NCBI RefSeq assembly: GCF_018736085.1
Contig: NZ_CP076134.1
Coordinates: forward strand, 2,180,501 to 2,244,500
Source: Bradyrhizobium sediminis
Lineage (GTDB): Bacteria > Pseudomonadota > Alphaproteobacteria > Rhizobiales > Xanthobacteraceae
Length of the DNA: 64,000 nucleotides
Direction: 5' to 3'
How positions within the stretch are numbered: position 1 is the first letter of the stretch; each line of letters begins with the position of its first letter. Below the pieces are notes generated by a model that worked only from the letters and a program-made list of their open reading frames with translations, had not been told where the DNA came from and ran no database searches. Made by a program: the position numbers and the translations under genes. Below are positions 1-10,894 of the stretch, piece after piece.

Positions 1-544
1 AGATCATGAAGGCCGGCACCAGGATGCGCAGCGACAGGTCGTCCGGCGTCGCCGGCGGCGGTTCGCGCGACAGGTCCATGAACAGCCGCAAATCCTTTTC
101 GCGCACGTTCTTCTGCATGAAGCCGCGCAACGGCACCGAAGCGCGCTGCAGCGCGTCCTCGACCCCGATCTGGTTGGCGACCAAGGGCTTGATGCCGTCG
201 TCATAGGATTTCTGCAGCACCGGGCCCATCACGAACGCGGTCAGGAACATCGCGAGCGCAATGATGACGGAGTTCGGTGGCGCGGTCGCGGTGCCCAAGG
301 CCGTGCGCAACAGCGACAGCACCACCACGATCCGGGTGAACGAAGTCATCATGATCAGGATCGACGGCGCGATCGACAGCACCGTGAGCAGCGCGATCAG
401 CTGGATCGCGCGCTCGGTGACGCCGCCACCGCCCTGGCCGAGATTGATGCTGATATCCTGCGCCAGCGCCGGATCGATCAGCGATCCGGCGGCGGTCAAA
501 CTTGCAAAAAATAAAACTCTACGCGGGACTGTCGCCGATCTCAC
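1..544 (-). CDS. fliP: Flagellar export apparatus protein FliP (3' end outside window)
   Basis: FliP is an inner-membrane core subunit of the flagellar type III export gate, where it forms a ring with FliQ and FliR. The reverse strand reads a signal-peptide-like N-terminus ending near ALAQD, then the hallmark stretches TSFTRIVVVLSLLRTALGT, MFLTAFVMGP and YDDGIKPL, all typical of FliP. The start is a GTG at 544, and its bases overlap the TGA of the upstream fliO-like gene (GTGA), which indicates translational coupling. The window edge removes the C-terminal membrane segments, so about 181 codons are seen. Identity is near certain; only the length is unknown. Confidence 0.95.
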   Translation of the reverse strand, partial: MRSATVPRRVLFFASLTAAGSLIDPALAQDISINLGQGGGGVTERAIQLIALLTVLSIAPSILIMMTSFTRIVVVLSLLRTALGTATAPPNSVIIALAMFLTAFVMGPVLQKSYDDGIKPLVANQIGVEDALQRASVPLRGFMQKNVREKDLRLFMDLSREPPPATPDDLSLRILVPAFMI

Positions 545-1434
545 GAAGGAGACTTTGGACGGCCCAGCAGGGACGCCATCTCGTCTTCGAGATTCTCGAA
601 GCCGCTCTTTGCAGGCGCCGGCGGCTGCTCGCTGCGCGGGGCGCGGGCGGGCGGCGGCTCGGGAGCGACCGGCGGCGCCACCGTGTCAGCGGGCGGCCGG
701 CGCAGCGCGGCTTCCAGCCGTTGCGCCATCTCGGCGAGATTCTGGTCGGCGCTCGACTGCGCCGGAGGAGGCGGCGGCGGTGCCGCGGCCCGTTCGGGTG
801 CGCGCGGTGGCGCCTTCGGCGGTTCGGGGCGCGGTGGACGCGGCATGACAGGCTCGCTGCGCGCAACGGCCCGCGACGGCATCGGTTCCGGCCGCGGCTC
901 GGGGCGGGGTTCGGGCCGGACGCCCATCGGCTCCGGCGCAAAGCCGGTGAGAGGATCGGCACGTTCGACGCGCGGCATCGGCGGGGCCGGGCGACGCACT
1001 TCGTCGGCAAAAGAGGGGCGAACCGGCCGCGGCGGCGGCTCGGGCATCTGCGGCTCGGCGTGGTCGAATTGGCCTTCCTCGGCCCAGCCGGCGTCGGGCA
1101 GCGGCGCGATCCGGGGCGGCGGTTCCGCGCCGCCGACGGCGGGCCGTTGCGGGATCTGTTCCCGGCCGGGCATGGCGCGGACGATGTTGGATTCCACCAC
1201 GATGTCGCTCGGGCCGCCGATCATCAGGAGATGTTCGATATTGTCGCGCCGGACCAGCACCAGGCGCCTGCGGCCGTCGACCGCGGCAGCGTCGATCACC
1301 GCCAGCCGCGGCATCCGCCCGCGATTGGTGTTGGCGCCGAGGCGGTTGGTGGCGAATCGGCGCACCAGCCAGGCGGCGACGCCGATCAGGGCCAGGACGG
1401 CGACGAATGCGAAGAAGAATGTAAGTGCCTGCAT
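541..1434 (-). CDS. fliO: FliO-like flagellar biosynthesis protein
   Basis: A 297-residue protein with one N-terminal membrane helix (about residues 3-22) and a short conserved cytoplasmic domain. That domain includes RMPRLAVIDAAAVDGRRRLV and VRRDNIEHLLMIGGPSDIVV, the usual FliO pattern. The remaining two thirds is a proline/arginine/glutamate-rich low-complexity tail, longer than in enteric FliO and common in alphaproteobacteria. FliO helps assemble the FliP ring, and the 4-base overlap with fliP fits that role. It is transcribed away from the flgB operon, from the shared intergenic region. Confidence 0.85.
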   Translation of the reverse strand: MQALTFFFAFVAVLALIGVAAWLVRRFATNRLGANTNRGRMPRLAVIDAAAVDGRRRLVLVRRDNIEHLLMIGGPSDIVVESNIVRAMPGREQIPQRPAVGGAEPPPRIAPLPDAGWAEEGQFDHAEPQMPEPPPRPVRPSFADEVRRPAPPMPRVERADPLTGFAPEPMGVRPEPRPEPRPEPMPSRAVARSEPVMPRPPRPEPPKAPPRAPERAAAPPPPPPAQSSADQNLAEMAQRLEAALRRPPADTVAPPVAPEPPPARAPRSEQPPAPAKSGFENLEDEMASLLGRPKSPS

Positions 1435-1743
1435 ACTCTCAGTCCCCGGCCAATAAAGCCCGCTTCAGGCTTCGATCCCGGCGAATCCGGACCGCAATCG
1501 ATCCATCGGACGGCAAACGAAGCCCAAGATCAGCCTTATTTCTTAAATTCCCCACGGCAAGAAGTGCCGCCCAGTCATCTTAATAAACCAAGAATCGCTT
1601 GAGCCAAAACGACTTCTGAGCGCTCGCAGTTCATCCCCTCGACTGGTTAACGCAGCTTTCGTGGCAAAAATGCGCTCGTCCCGTCGCCGGATGCGCGATT
1701 CATGGCCCGCTTTGGGCGGTTGTGCACGGCATCGGATGGAATC

Positions 1744-1758
1744 TTAACCAGCTGTTAA
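1744..1758 (+). promoter_or_regulatory. CtrA box upstream of flgB
   Basis: TTAACCAGCTGTTAA is an exact TTAA-N7-TTAA match to the CtrA box of alphaproteobacteria. It lies 67 bases before the flgB ATG, in the 390-base region between fliO and flgB. A second, poorer half-match (TTAA-N7-TTCG) lies near 1648. Nothing else in 1435-1824 looks coding. Early flagellar genes are classic CtrA targets, and the kinase that starts the CtrA phosphorelay (cckA) is encoded downstream. Confidence 0.75.
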
Positions 1759-1824
1759 CCATACACACGGCAAATTCTGCCTACCTCAGCGGCGGCATGC
1801 CCCGGAGGCAACGGGGCGGATGCG

Positions 1825-2235
1825 ATGGCTATCAACGATCTTCCGGTGTTGTCGGCGCTGCGCACCAAGATGCAGTGGCACCAGGAGCGCCAGCGCGTGC
1901 TCGCCGAAAACGTCTCCAACTCCGATACGCCGAATTTCAAGCCGCGCGACCTGATCGAACCGAAATTCGACCGCAACGGCGCCAACCCCGCCGCGGCGCA
2001 GGGTTCGCTTGCGATGATGCGCACCAGCGCCAGCCATATCGCTCCCGCAGGCGGCGGCGGCGACAGCTTTGCGCACGGCGGCAAACCCGATTTCCGCACC
2101 CGCCCCGCCGGCAACGCCGTCAACCTCGAGGACCAGATGCTCAAGGTCTCCGCCAACCAGATGGACTACGCCGCGGCCACCTCGCTCTACAGCCGCAGTC
2201 TCGGCCTTCTGAAAACCGCCATCGGCAAGCGCTGA
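1825..2235 (+). CDS. flgB: Flagellar basal-body rod protein FlgB
   Basis: FlgB is a proximal rod subunit of the flagellar basal body, exported through the type III apparatus. The 136-residue protein begins MAINDLPVLSALRTKMQWH and carries the rod-family signature RVLAENVSNSDTPNFKPRD at about residues 27-45. Near the C-terminus are DQMLKVSANQMDYAAATSLY and the hydrophobic heptads typical of rod and hook proteins. It is the first gene of the rightward operon, behind a CtrA box, and flgC follows 33 bases later. Confidence 0.96.
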   Translation: MAINDLPVLSALRTKMQWHQERQRVLAENVSNSDTPNFKPRDLIEPKFDRNGANPAAAQGSLAMMRTSASHIAPAGGGGDSFAHGGKPDFRTRPAGNAVNLEDQMLKVSANQMDYAAATSLYSRSLGLLKTAIGKR

Positions 2236-2268
2236 CGCGCAGTTAGGGAAAGTTAGGGAAACCCGGTC

Positions 2269-2694
2269 ATGGCAAATGATGGAAGCGATTTCGCCCGCTC
2301 GATGAGCATCGCGACTTCGGGCCTGCGCGCGCAGGCCGGACGGATGCGGGTGATCTCGGAAAATATCGCCAACGCGGATTCCACGGCGGCGAGCGCCGGC
2401 GGCGAACCCTACCGGCGCAAGATCCCGACGTTTTCCTCGGCGCTCGATCGCTCGCTGGACGCCAAGGTGGTGGCGCTCGGCAAGGTCAGGCCCGACCAGT
2501 CATCGTACCGTATCAAATACGAGCCGTCCAATCCGGCAGCGGACCAGGCCGGCAACGTCAAATATCCCAACGTCAATCCGCTGGTCGAAATGACCGACAT
2601 GCGCGAAGCGCAGCGATCCTACGAAGCGAACCTCAACATCATCAGCGCCACGCGCCGGATGATCCAACGCACGCTCGACATCCTCAAGGCCTGA
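2269..2694 (+). CDS. flgC: Flagellar basal-body rod protein FlgC
   Basis: A 141-residue rod subunit with the family motif ISENIANADSTAASAGGEPY at about residues 28-47 and a C-terminal coiled segment DMREAQRSYEANLNIISATR. Its size matches FlgC of other bacteria. It follows flgB and precedes fliE by 17 bases, the usual flgBC-fliE order, so these proteins are probably made together as the rod is assembled. Confidence 0.96.
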   Translation: MANDGSDFARSMSIATSGLRAQAGRMRVISENIANADSTAASAGGEPYRRKIPTFSSALDRSLDAKVVALGKVRPDQSSYRIKYEPSNPAADQAGNVKYPNVNPLVEMTDMREAQRSYEANLNIISATRRMIQRTLDILKA

Positions 2695-2711
2695 ACAGGA
2701 AAGCTTGAACC

Positions 2712-3020
2712 ATGGCATCACCCACAGTCGCTGCAAATGCCTACGCCAGTCTCGCCCGCATGGTGGAATCCGGCGGCGCCGGCAAGGGAGCCGTGGCAGG
2801 CGGCCAGTCCTTCAGCGCACTGCTCAAGGACGCGCTCGGCAGCGTGATGGACGCGGGCCGCAAGTCCGACGCGCAGACCGTCGCGATGACCTCGGGCAAG
2901 GCCAATGTGATGGACGTGGTGACGGCGGTAGCCGAAACCGACGTCGCGGTCTCGACGCTGGTGTCGGTGCGCGACCGGGTGATCCAGTCCTACGAAGACA
3001 TCATGAGGATGCCGATCTGA
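2712..3020 (+). CDS. fliE: Flagellar hook-basal body complex protein FliE
   Basis: FliE joins the MS ring to the rod. The 102-residue product has the conserved C-terminal segment TAVAETDVAVSTLVSVRDRV, followed by IQSYEDIMRMPI, the FliE signature ending. The ATG at 2712 is close behind the flgC stop. An inverted-repeat block starts 3 bases after the stop codon and separates this gene from fliQ. Confidence 0.95.
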   Translation: MASPTVAANAYASLARMVESGGAGKGAVAGGQSFSALLKDALGSVMDAGRKSDAQTVAMTSGKANVMDVVTAVAETDVAVSTLVSVRDRVIQSYEDIMRMPI

Positions 3021-3022
3021 AA

Positions 3023-3104
3023 ATGGCGAATAGGGAGTGGCGAATGGCGAATAGCGACGGATTGCTCTGATCTCCATTTCGCTATTCGCTATTCGCTATT
3101 CGCG
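3023..3104. repeat. Inverted array of GCGAATAG heptad-like repeats inside the flagellar operon
   Basis: The left arm (3025-3057) contains degenerate copies of GGCGAATAG/GGCGAATGG. The right arm (3079-3104) is three consecutive TCGCTATTCGC units, the reverse complement of the left-arm motif. The 21-base spacer makes this a large potential hairpin between fliE and fliQ. It could act as an attenuator or an RNA-stability element within the operon, or be a selfish short repeat. I recall similar CGAATAG-type strings in Bradyrhizobium intergenic regions but cannot confirm this. Confidence 0.75.
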
Positions 3105-3143
3105 ATCGGCGAAGCAAGAAGACCAATACAACAGGAAAGCAAT

Positions 3144-3407
3144 ATGACCGGTGCCGAAACCCTCGATGTGGCGCGCGATGCGATCTGGACCATCGTGGTG
3201 GTGTCGTCGCCGCTGATGGTGGTCGGCCTCGTAGTCGGCGTCGTGGTGTCGCTGTTCCAGGCGCTGACGCAGATCCAGGAACAGACGCTGGTGTTCGTGC
3301 CGAAGATACTGGCGATCTTCGTGACGCTGTTGTTGGCGCTGCCGTTCATGTCGGACTCGCTGCACGGCTACATGATGCGGATTTCATCGCGAATCATAGG
3401 CGGCTGA
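3144..3407 (+). CDS. fliQ: Flagellar export apparatus protein FliQ
   Basis: An 87-residue protein with two membrane helices (about 17-40 and 54-74), the exact size and layout of FliQ in the export gate. The family signature LVVGVVVSLFQALTQIQEQT is present, followed by LVFVPKILAIF. fliR begins 17 bases after the stop. Its position just after the fliE-fliQ hairpin raises the possibility of differential expression from the upstream rod genes. Confidence 0.96.
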   Translation: MTGAETLDVARDAIWTIVVVSSPLMVVGLVVGVVVSLFQALTQIQEQTLVFVPKILAIFVTLLLALPFMSDSLHGYMMRISSRIIGG

Positions 3408-3424
3408 TGCACTATGGCTAGGTC

Positions 3425-4195
3425 ATGCGCATCGACGTTTCACTGCTGCCCGCGCTCGCTGCGACCTTCATGCTGGTGTTCGCCCGCATCGGCGCGATGG
3501 TGATGCTGTTGCCGGGGTTCGGCGAGACCAACATTCCGGTTCGCATCAAGCTCGCGATTGCCCTGCTGCTGACGCTGATCATCCTGCCGCTGCACCGCGC
3601 CGCCTACCAGGTCGACATGGGGTCGATGACGCCGCTGTTGGTATTGATGATGCACGAGATCGTTATCGGCGTCGTGCTGGGGGCGACCGCGCGGGTCACG
3701 CTTTCGGCGCTGCAGGTCGCGGGCTCGGTGATCGCCCAGCAGCTCGGCCTCGGTTTCGTCACCGCCGTCGATCCGACCCAGGGCCAGCAGGGCCTCCTGA
3801 TCGGAAACTTCCTCACCCTCCTCGGCCTGACGATGCTGTTTGCCACCGACAGCCATCATCTGGTGATCGCGGCGCTGAACGAAAGCTACAGGATTTTCGC
3901 GCCGGGCGAGTTGATGTCGAGCGGCGACGTTGCCGCGCTCGCCACCCGCGCCTTTGCCGCTGCGTTCAAGATCGGCATGCAGCTTTCGGCGCCGTTCCTG
4001 GTGTTCGGCCTGGTCTTCAATATCGGGCTCGGGGTACTGGCGCGGCTGATGCCGCAGATGCAGGTCTATTTCGTCGGCGTGCCACTGTCGATTCTCGCCG
4101 GCTTCCTGATCTTCGCGCTCGTCATCGTCACGATGATGGGAACGTTCCTCGACTATTTCATCGGCGTCATGCACCAGCTGATACCGCAGAGGTGA
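3425..4195 (+). CDS. fliR: Flagellar export apparatus protein FliR
   Basis: A 256-residue inner-membrane protein with about six hydrophobic helices. FliR-typical stretches include RIGAMVMLLPGFGETNIPVR at residues 21-40, the segment LQVAGSVIAQQLGLGF, and ALNESYRIFAPGE. FliR completes the FliP5-Q4-R1 gate. The gene ends 3 bases before the flhB ATG, indicating tight coupling. Confidence 0.96.
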   Translation: MRIDVSLLPALAATFMLVFARIGAMVMLLPGFGETNIPVRIKLAIALLLTLIILPLHRAAYQVDMGSMTPLLVLMMHEIVIGVVLGATARVTLSALQVAGSVIAQQLGLGFVTAVDPTQGQQGLLIGNFLTLLGLTMLFATDSHHLVIAALNESYRIFAPGELMSSGDVAALATRAFAAAFKIGMQLSAPFLVFGLVFNIGLGVLARLMPQMQVYFVGVPLSILAGFLIFALVIVTMMGTFLDYFIGVMHQLIPQR

Positions 4196-4198
4196 ACG

Positions 4199-5278
4199 AT
4201 GGCCGACGAGAATGACGCATCGGACAAAACAGAGGACCCGACACAAAAGCGTCTGGATGACGCCCATGAAAAAGGCGACGTCGCCAAGAGCCAGGAGGTC
4301 AACACATGGTTCGTGATCGCCGGCGCGACGCTGGTGCTGTCGTCGTTTTCCGGATCGATCGGCGGTGGGGTGCTGATGCCGCTGCGCAACCTGGTCGCCA
4401 ATTCTTGGATGATCCGCGCCGACGGGCCGGGCCTGATGGCGCTGACGCAGAGCCTCGGCTATGCGCTGATCGCGGCGCTCGGCGTGCCGTTTTTGATGCT
4501 GATGCTGGCGGCGATCGCAGGCAACATGATCCAGCACCGGCTGGTGTGGTCGGCCGAGTCGATGAAGCCGAAATTCAGCAAGGTCTCGCCGGGCGCCGGA
4601 TTCAAGCGGATCTTCGGCAAGCAGGGGGTGGCGAACTTCGCCAAGGGCCTGTTCAAGGTGATCGCGCTCGGAGCGGTGATGACGGCGGTTCTGTGGCCGG
4701 AGCGGCATCGCCTCGACGCGATGGTGCGGTTCGATCCGGCGGCGATCATGGGCGTCACCACCAGCTTGACGCTGAAACTGCTGGGCGCCGTGGTGGCGAT
4801 GCTGGCCGTGGTCGCGATCGCGGATTATTTCTTCCAGTACCGGACGTGGTTCGAGCGGCAGAAGATGTCGCTGCAGGACATGAAGGAGGAGTTCAAGCAG
4901 TCCGAAGGCGACCCGCACGTCAAGGCCAGGATCCGGCAGTTGCGGATGGAGCGCATGAAGAAGCGGATGATGGCTGCGGTTCCCAAAGCCTCCGTGATCA
5001 TCACCAACCCGACCCACTATTCGGTCGCGCTGCGCTACGAACGCGGCATGGCGGCCCCGGTCTGCGTCGCCAAGGGCGTCGATACTATTGCGCTCAAGAT
5101 CAGGGAAATCGCCGGCAAGCACGATATCCCGATCGTGGAAAACGTGCCGCTGGCGCGGGCCCTGTACGCGACGGTGGATATCGACGAGGAAATCCCGGTG
5201 GAACATTATCATGCGGTCGCCGAGGTTATCGGCTACGTCATGGGCCTCAAGCGCGGGCTGGCCAGCCGGCAGGCATGA
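4199..5278 (+). CDS. flhB: Flagellar export switch protein FlhB
   Basis: FlhB controls the change in export specificity from rod/hook to filament subunits. The 359-residue protein starts with the acidic and basic N-terminus ASDKTEDPTQKRLDDAHEKG, has four membrane helices, and then a cytoplasmic domain. That domain carries the self-cleavage site NPTH within VIITNPTHYSVALRYERGM and the following CVAKGVDTIALKIREIA. Length and motifs are complete. It is the last flagellar gene before cckA. Confidence 0.97.
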   Translation: MADENDASDKTEDPTQKRLDDAHEKGDVAKSQEVNTWFVIAGATLVLSSFSGSIGGGVLMPLRNLVANSWMIRADGPGLMALTQSLGYALIAALGVPFLMLMLAAIAGNMIQHRLVWSAESMKPKFSKVSPGAGFKRIFGKQGVANFAKGLFKVIALGAVMTAVLWPERHRLDAMVRFDPAAIMGVTTSLTLKLLGAVVAMLAVVAIADYFFQYRTWFERQKMSLQDMKEEFKQSEGDPHVKARIRQLRMERMKKRMMAAVPKASVIITNPTHYSVALRYERGMAAPVCVAKGVDTIALKIREIAGKHDIPIVENVPLARALYATVDIDEEIPVEHYHAVAEVIGYVMGLKRGLASRQA

Positions 5279-5434
5279 GCCCGAGGGGGCGGTTTACCCC
5301 TCGCGAATGCGCCGGAAACGGCCGTAGCGGGCGAAATAGCCGTCTGACGGCCTTGCGCTTGCAGGCCCGATTCAGGCACTCAGGAGCGGCGCGAAAAGCG
5401 CGTAACATCTAGTCGACAGGCTGTATCCCCCGGT

Positions 5435-7993
<2,559 letters not shown>

Positions 7994-8037
7994 GGGGCGG
8001 TCTGCGTCCGTCCAATGCGGGATCGCGAGGCCCTGCA

Positions 8038-9327
8038 CTAAATGACGAACACCGGCGCAAACCCGCCGCCCGGCGTCCGGAAGTTCGTGGTCTGGCCCTG
8101 ATACAGACGCGCCGCGGTCAGCAACACCTGGCCGTCGTAGACGTACAATCTGACATCGGTTTTCCGGGGCTCCGATGAGCCGTCGAGCTGGATCATGCGC
8201 TCACTGGGCGCAGCGAATTCCTGCGCGACGTATCCGCCGCGAATGATCTCCGCCCATACTCCCTTGGTGACCTTGTCGCCGCGATAGACCGCCTTGCTGC
8301 CGTAACCGCCCGCCGGCTTGAAGAACAATGACTTCCGCCTCTGCCACAACTCCTGCGCATTGCCGGAAGTGACGAGAACCGTGTGCGGCACGCCCGCAAG
8401 ATCAGCCAGCATCTGCGCCGACGCTCCCCAGGAGCGAAGGGTCGAGCGATCAGACAGCAGCGCCAGATTGCGCTTGTCGGCGTAGAGCGCATGTACACGC
8501 GGGTTAGGCGTGACGACGACGGCGTCGTCGAGATAGGCTGCACGCAGATCCCGGTGTTCGGGATCGTCTAGAGAAAAATCGACCAGTCGATTGTAGACGA
8601 GATCGATCGGCGCTCCCTCAGCGAGCAGTTGATCGCGCTCGTAGCGGAGCTGATTTCCATCGACGACCATCGCGTCGATGCCGTTCTTCTGAAAAAAGCG
8701 CTGAGCCAGCAGGAACTCCGGATAGAGATATTGCTCTGCCGGCCGGTCATCGACGATGGCGATCCGTCGCGGAAGGCCCTGCCTATTCTGCAGTTCCCAC
8801 TCGTGTCTGAACATGCGCATGACCGCCGAATCAAAATCGCCGGTCTTTGGCTTGCCCAGGGTGACCTCGACTTCCGCGCAGCAGGCCCGTTGCGCCTTGG
8901 CCAGCAGCGCATTCAGGAAAGCCCCGCCGGCGTTGGTATTCACCTCGATCAGCTTGGGGCCATCGGCGGCCAAGTGGAAGTCGTAGCCCATGAACACGCC
9001 GAGCGGTCCGAAATCGCGTCGAGCGATCTCGGGAGCCCAGGACAACGCCGCCTCGCGATAGAAGGGCAATCGGGTCGCGGCCTCGACCGCATGGACGATC
9101 CGAAGCATCTCGCCGACATTGGCTTCTGACAGGAATACCGGCACGTTCGAGAACAGATTGGTCTTCGGGCCGATCAGCGTCCTGCAGAACTCCGGGTCTC
9201 CGGCCTCCCGTTCGAGCGCCCGGCACAAGACGTTTCGGTCCAACGTGATGCAGAAGCACTCGTGGTTCAAAAGCTCGGAGACGGATCGAGCCCCGGACGT
9301 GGCAGTGACAGGCGCTGGAGCGTCCAT
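8038..9327 (-). CDS. ATP-grasp-like protein of unknown substrate
   Basis: A 429-residue cytosolic protein. The ATG at 9327 (MDAPAPVTATSG) is chosen because GTGAGG lies nine bases upstream; the frame is open further upstream but lacks protein-like sequence. The C-terminal half looks like an ATP-grasp fold: SLFFKPAGGYGSKAVYRG (lysine and glycine loop), YVAQEFAAP, then KTDVRLYVYDGQVLL and the terminal TNFRTPGGGFAPVF. The N-terminal half has LIEVNTNAGGAFLNALL, reminiscent of glutathionylspermidine synthase and glutathione synthetase relatives. A ligase joining a carboxylate to an amine is inferred; the substrate is unknown. It converges on cckA. Confidence 0.65.
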   Translation of the reverse strand: MDAPAPVTATSGARSVSELLNHECFCITLDRNVLCRALEREAGDPEFCRTLIGPKTNLFSNVPVFLSEANVGEMLRIVHAVEAATRLPFYREAALSWAPEIARRDFGPLGVFMGYDFHLAADGPKLIEVNTNAGGAFLNALLAKAQRACCAEVEVTLGKPKTGDFDSAVMRMFRHEWELQNRQGLPRRIAIVDDRPAEQYLYPEFLLAQRFFQKNGIDAMVVDGNQLRYERDQLLAEGAPIDLVYNRLVDFSLDDPEHRDLRAAYLDDAVVVTPNPRVHALYADKRNLALLSDRSTLRSWGASAQMLADLAGVPHTVLVTSGNAQELWQRRKSLFFKPAGGYGSKAVYRGDKVTKGVWAEIIRGGYVAQEFAAPSERMIQLDGSSEPRKTDVRLYVYDGQVLLTAARLYQGQTTNFRTPGGGFAPVFVI

Positions 9328-9421
9328 GCGTTCAACCTCACGCTTTCCGTTCCGAATACCGGTTCGTCCGGCGGTTTTGATGGCTGGCAAAATAGGTTCG
9401 ACTCCAGACATCGTCAACGAT

Positions 9422-9441
9422 ATTTCTAGAATTATAGAAAT
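9422..9441. promoter_or_regulatory. 20-bp palindrome upstream of the ATP-grasp gene
   Basis: ATTTCTA and TAGAAAT are exact inverted arms around the 6-base centre GAATTA. The site lies 95 bases upstream of the ATP-grasp start, in an AT-rich island within otherwise GC-rich DNA. It is the only clear signal in the 373-base gap 9328-9700, and a transcription-factor operator or promoter element is a reasonable reading. No neighbouring regulator gene points to a binding protein. Confidence 0.4.
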
Positions 9442-9700
9442 AAAGGTTCGGACTGCCACAATCAATACCAAGGGCGACCCGTCGGCTCCTTGCGCCGAAT
9501 CCTGTGTGGCTACGGCCCCATGCCGGGGCGCGGACCCCAATGTGCGGCGTGCCCCCCCGGAAAACGGCGAAAACCGGCCTTATTGACGCATCCCCGCGAC
9601 CGAGCGCCGCAGCCATGCGTCCCTTTAGCGGCTTCACTTTTGGGCAGCACTGCCCATGTTAGGGGCGCTTCCCCCTGCCGGGGACATTGAGGAAACAGAC

Positions 9701-10681
9701 ATGAAATTTACGCAGCGCACGCGCGGCATCGTTCAGGCCATCGCCGTCGTCCTATCGCTGGCGGTACCGGTGATGTTCGCGATCTCCGCGGCCGACGCCC
9801 GCGTTGGTGGCGGCGGCAGTTCGGGTTCGCGGGGAACGCGGACCTACTCCGCGCCGCCGTCGACCTCCACCGCGCCGGGTACGGCGCAACCGATGAATCG
9901 CACCATGACCCAGCCGGGCAGCCCCGGAATGGCCGGTCCCGCAGCCGCGGGTGCTGCCAGCAAGGGCGGCTTCTTCAACCGGCCCGGTATGGGCATGCTC
10001 GGCGGCCTCGCCGCGGGCTTCCTCGGCGCCGGCCTGCTGGGCATGCTGTTCGGCGGCGGGATGTTCTCCGGCCTCGGCGGCCTGTCGTCGATCATCGGCC
10101 TGATCCTGCAGATCGGCCTCATCATCCTCGTGGTCCGGCTGGCGATGTCGTGGTGGCAGCGCCGTAACGCCACCGCGTCGGCCTATGCCGGCCCGGCGCC
10201 CGGCGCCGCCGTCGGCCCGGGTGCGCAGACCAGCTTCCGCACCGGAACCGGCTTTGGCCTCGGATCGGGCAGCGCGCCGCTGGAGATTCTGCCCGCCGAC
10301 TACGAAGCGTTCGAACGGCTGCTCGGCGAGGTCCAGGCCGCGTGGTCGAACGAGGATGTCGAGAAGCTGCACACGCTGGCGACCCCCGAAATGGTGTCGT
10401 ATTTCAGCAAGGATCTCGAGGAGAACAAGGCCCGCAACGACATCAACAAGGTCACCGATGTGAAGCTGTTGCAGGGCGACCTCGCCGAAGCCTGGCGCGA
10501 GGGCGATACCGACTACGCCAGCGTGGCGATGCGGTTCTCGCTGGTCGACAAGACGCTGGAGCGCGGCACCGGCCGGCTGGTCGCGGGCAGCGACACGCCC
10601 ACCGAGGCGACCGAGGTGTGGACCTTCGTGCGGCCGCGCGGCGCCAACTGGGAACTCTCGGCGATCCAGCAGACCAACTGA
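9701..10681 (+). CDS. Tim44-like domain protein with N-terminal membrane anchor
   Basis: The 326-residue protein begins MKFTQRTRG, preceded by GAGGAAA seven bases upstream. It has a signal-like helix (residues 12-33), a Gly/Ser/Pro-rich linker, and a second glycine-rich hydrophobic stretch at about 108-150 (GGLSSIIGLILQIGLIILVV). The C-terminal domain from about residue 200 (ILPADYEAFERLLGEVQAAW ... TPEMVSYFSKDLEEN) is of the Tim44/MRP-L45 type. Bacterial members associate with membranes and may have chaperone-like or lipid roles, but none is well established for this subgroup. A strong terminator follows. Confidence 0.8.
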   Translation: MKFTQRTRGIVQAIAVVLSLAVPVMFAISAADARVGGGGSSGSRGTRTYSAPPSTSTAPGTAQPMNRTMTQPGSPGMAGPAAAGAASKGGFFNRPGMGMLGGLAAGFLGAGLLGMLFGGGMFSGLGGLSSIIGLILQIGLIILVVRLAMSWWQRRNATASAYAGPAPGAAVGPGAQTSFRTGTGFGLGSGSAPLEILPADYEAFERLLGEVQAAWSNEDVEKLHTLATPEMVSYFSKDLEENKARNDINKVTDVKLLQGDLAEAWREGDTDYASVAMRFSLVDKTLERGTGRLVAGSDTPTEATEVWTFVRPRGANWELSAIQQTN

Positions 10682-10703
10682 TCGCCCCAAAACGATCATG
10701 ACG

Positions 10704-10736
10704 AAAGGCGCCGCGGTTCACTCCGCGGCGCCTTTT
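10704..10736. terminator. Bidirectional rho-independent terminator
   Basis: GGCGCCGCGG (10707-10716) pairs perfectly with CCGCGGCGCC (10723-10732) around a 6-base loop. TTTT follows on the plus strand, and a shorter T run (from AAA at 10704-10706) follows on the minus strand. It ends the Tim44-like gene and also lies directly at the stop of a 44-codon minus-strand reading frame, which is one reason to take that small frame seriously. Confidence 0.88.
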
Positions 10737-10870
10737 CATTTGAGGGGCGCCTGTCGGTAGAATGACCTGAAGGGCATCGGCAGCGACGGGTTGTTCCACT
10801 GCTTCGCAGCAAACCAAGATTTCGCTGGCGCGTTGGCGCCGGGAATATAGCTTTGCAGCGGCGGAGCCAT
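10736..10870 (-). CDS. Possible 44-residue protein
   Basis: The frame reads MAPPLQSYIPGANAP, then contains KSWFAAKQWNNPSLP and PFRSFYRQAPLK. The composition is protein-like (Trp, Phe, Tyr, Asn and Pro), unlike the Arg/Ala/Gly-rich shadows of this genome. Its stop abuts a bidirectional terminator, as expected for a real convergent gene. It is divergent to the glutathione S-transferase gene. No clear ribosome binding site is seen, and I do not recognise a family. A chance reading frame remains possible. Confidence 0.45.
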   Translation of the reverse strand: MAPPLQSYIPGANAPAKSWFAAKQWNNPSLPMPFRSFYRQAPLK

Positions 10871-10894
10871 GCTTCGTCCGCCGGAGGGACGCCG

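Noticed and set aside
3440..5212. 590-codon open frame on the minus strand opposite fliR and flhB
   Set aside because: The translation is His/Arg/Gln/Asp-rich and lacks hydrophobic or motif structure; it is an antisense shadow of two certain flagellar genes in GC-rich DNA.
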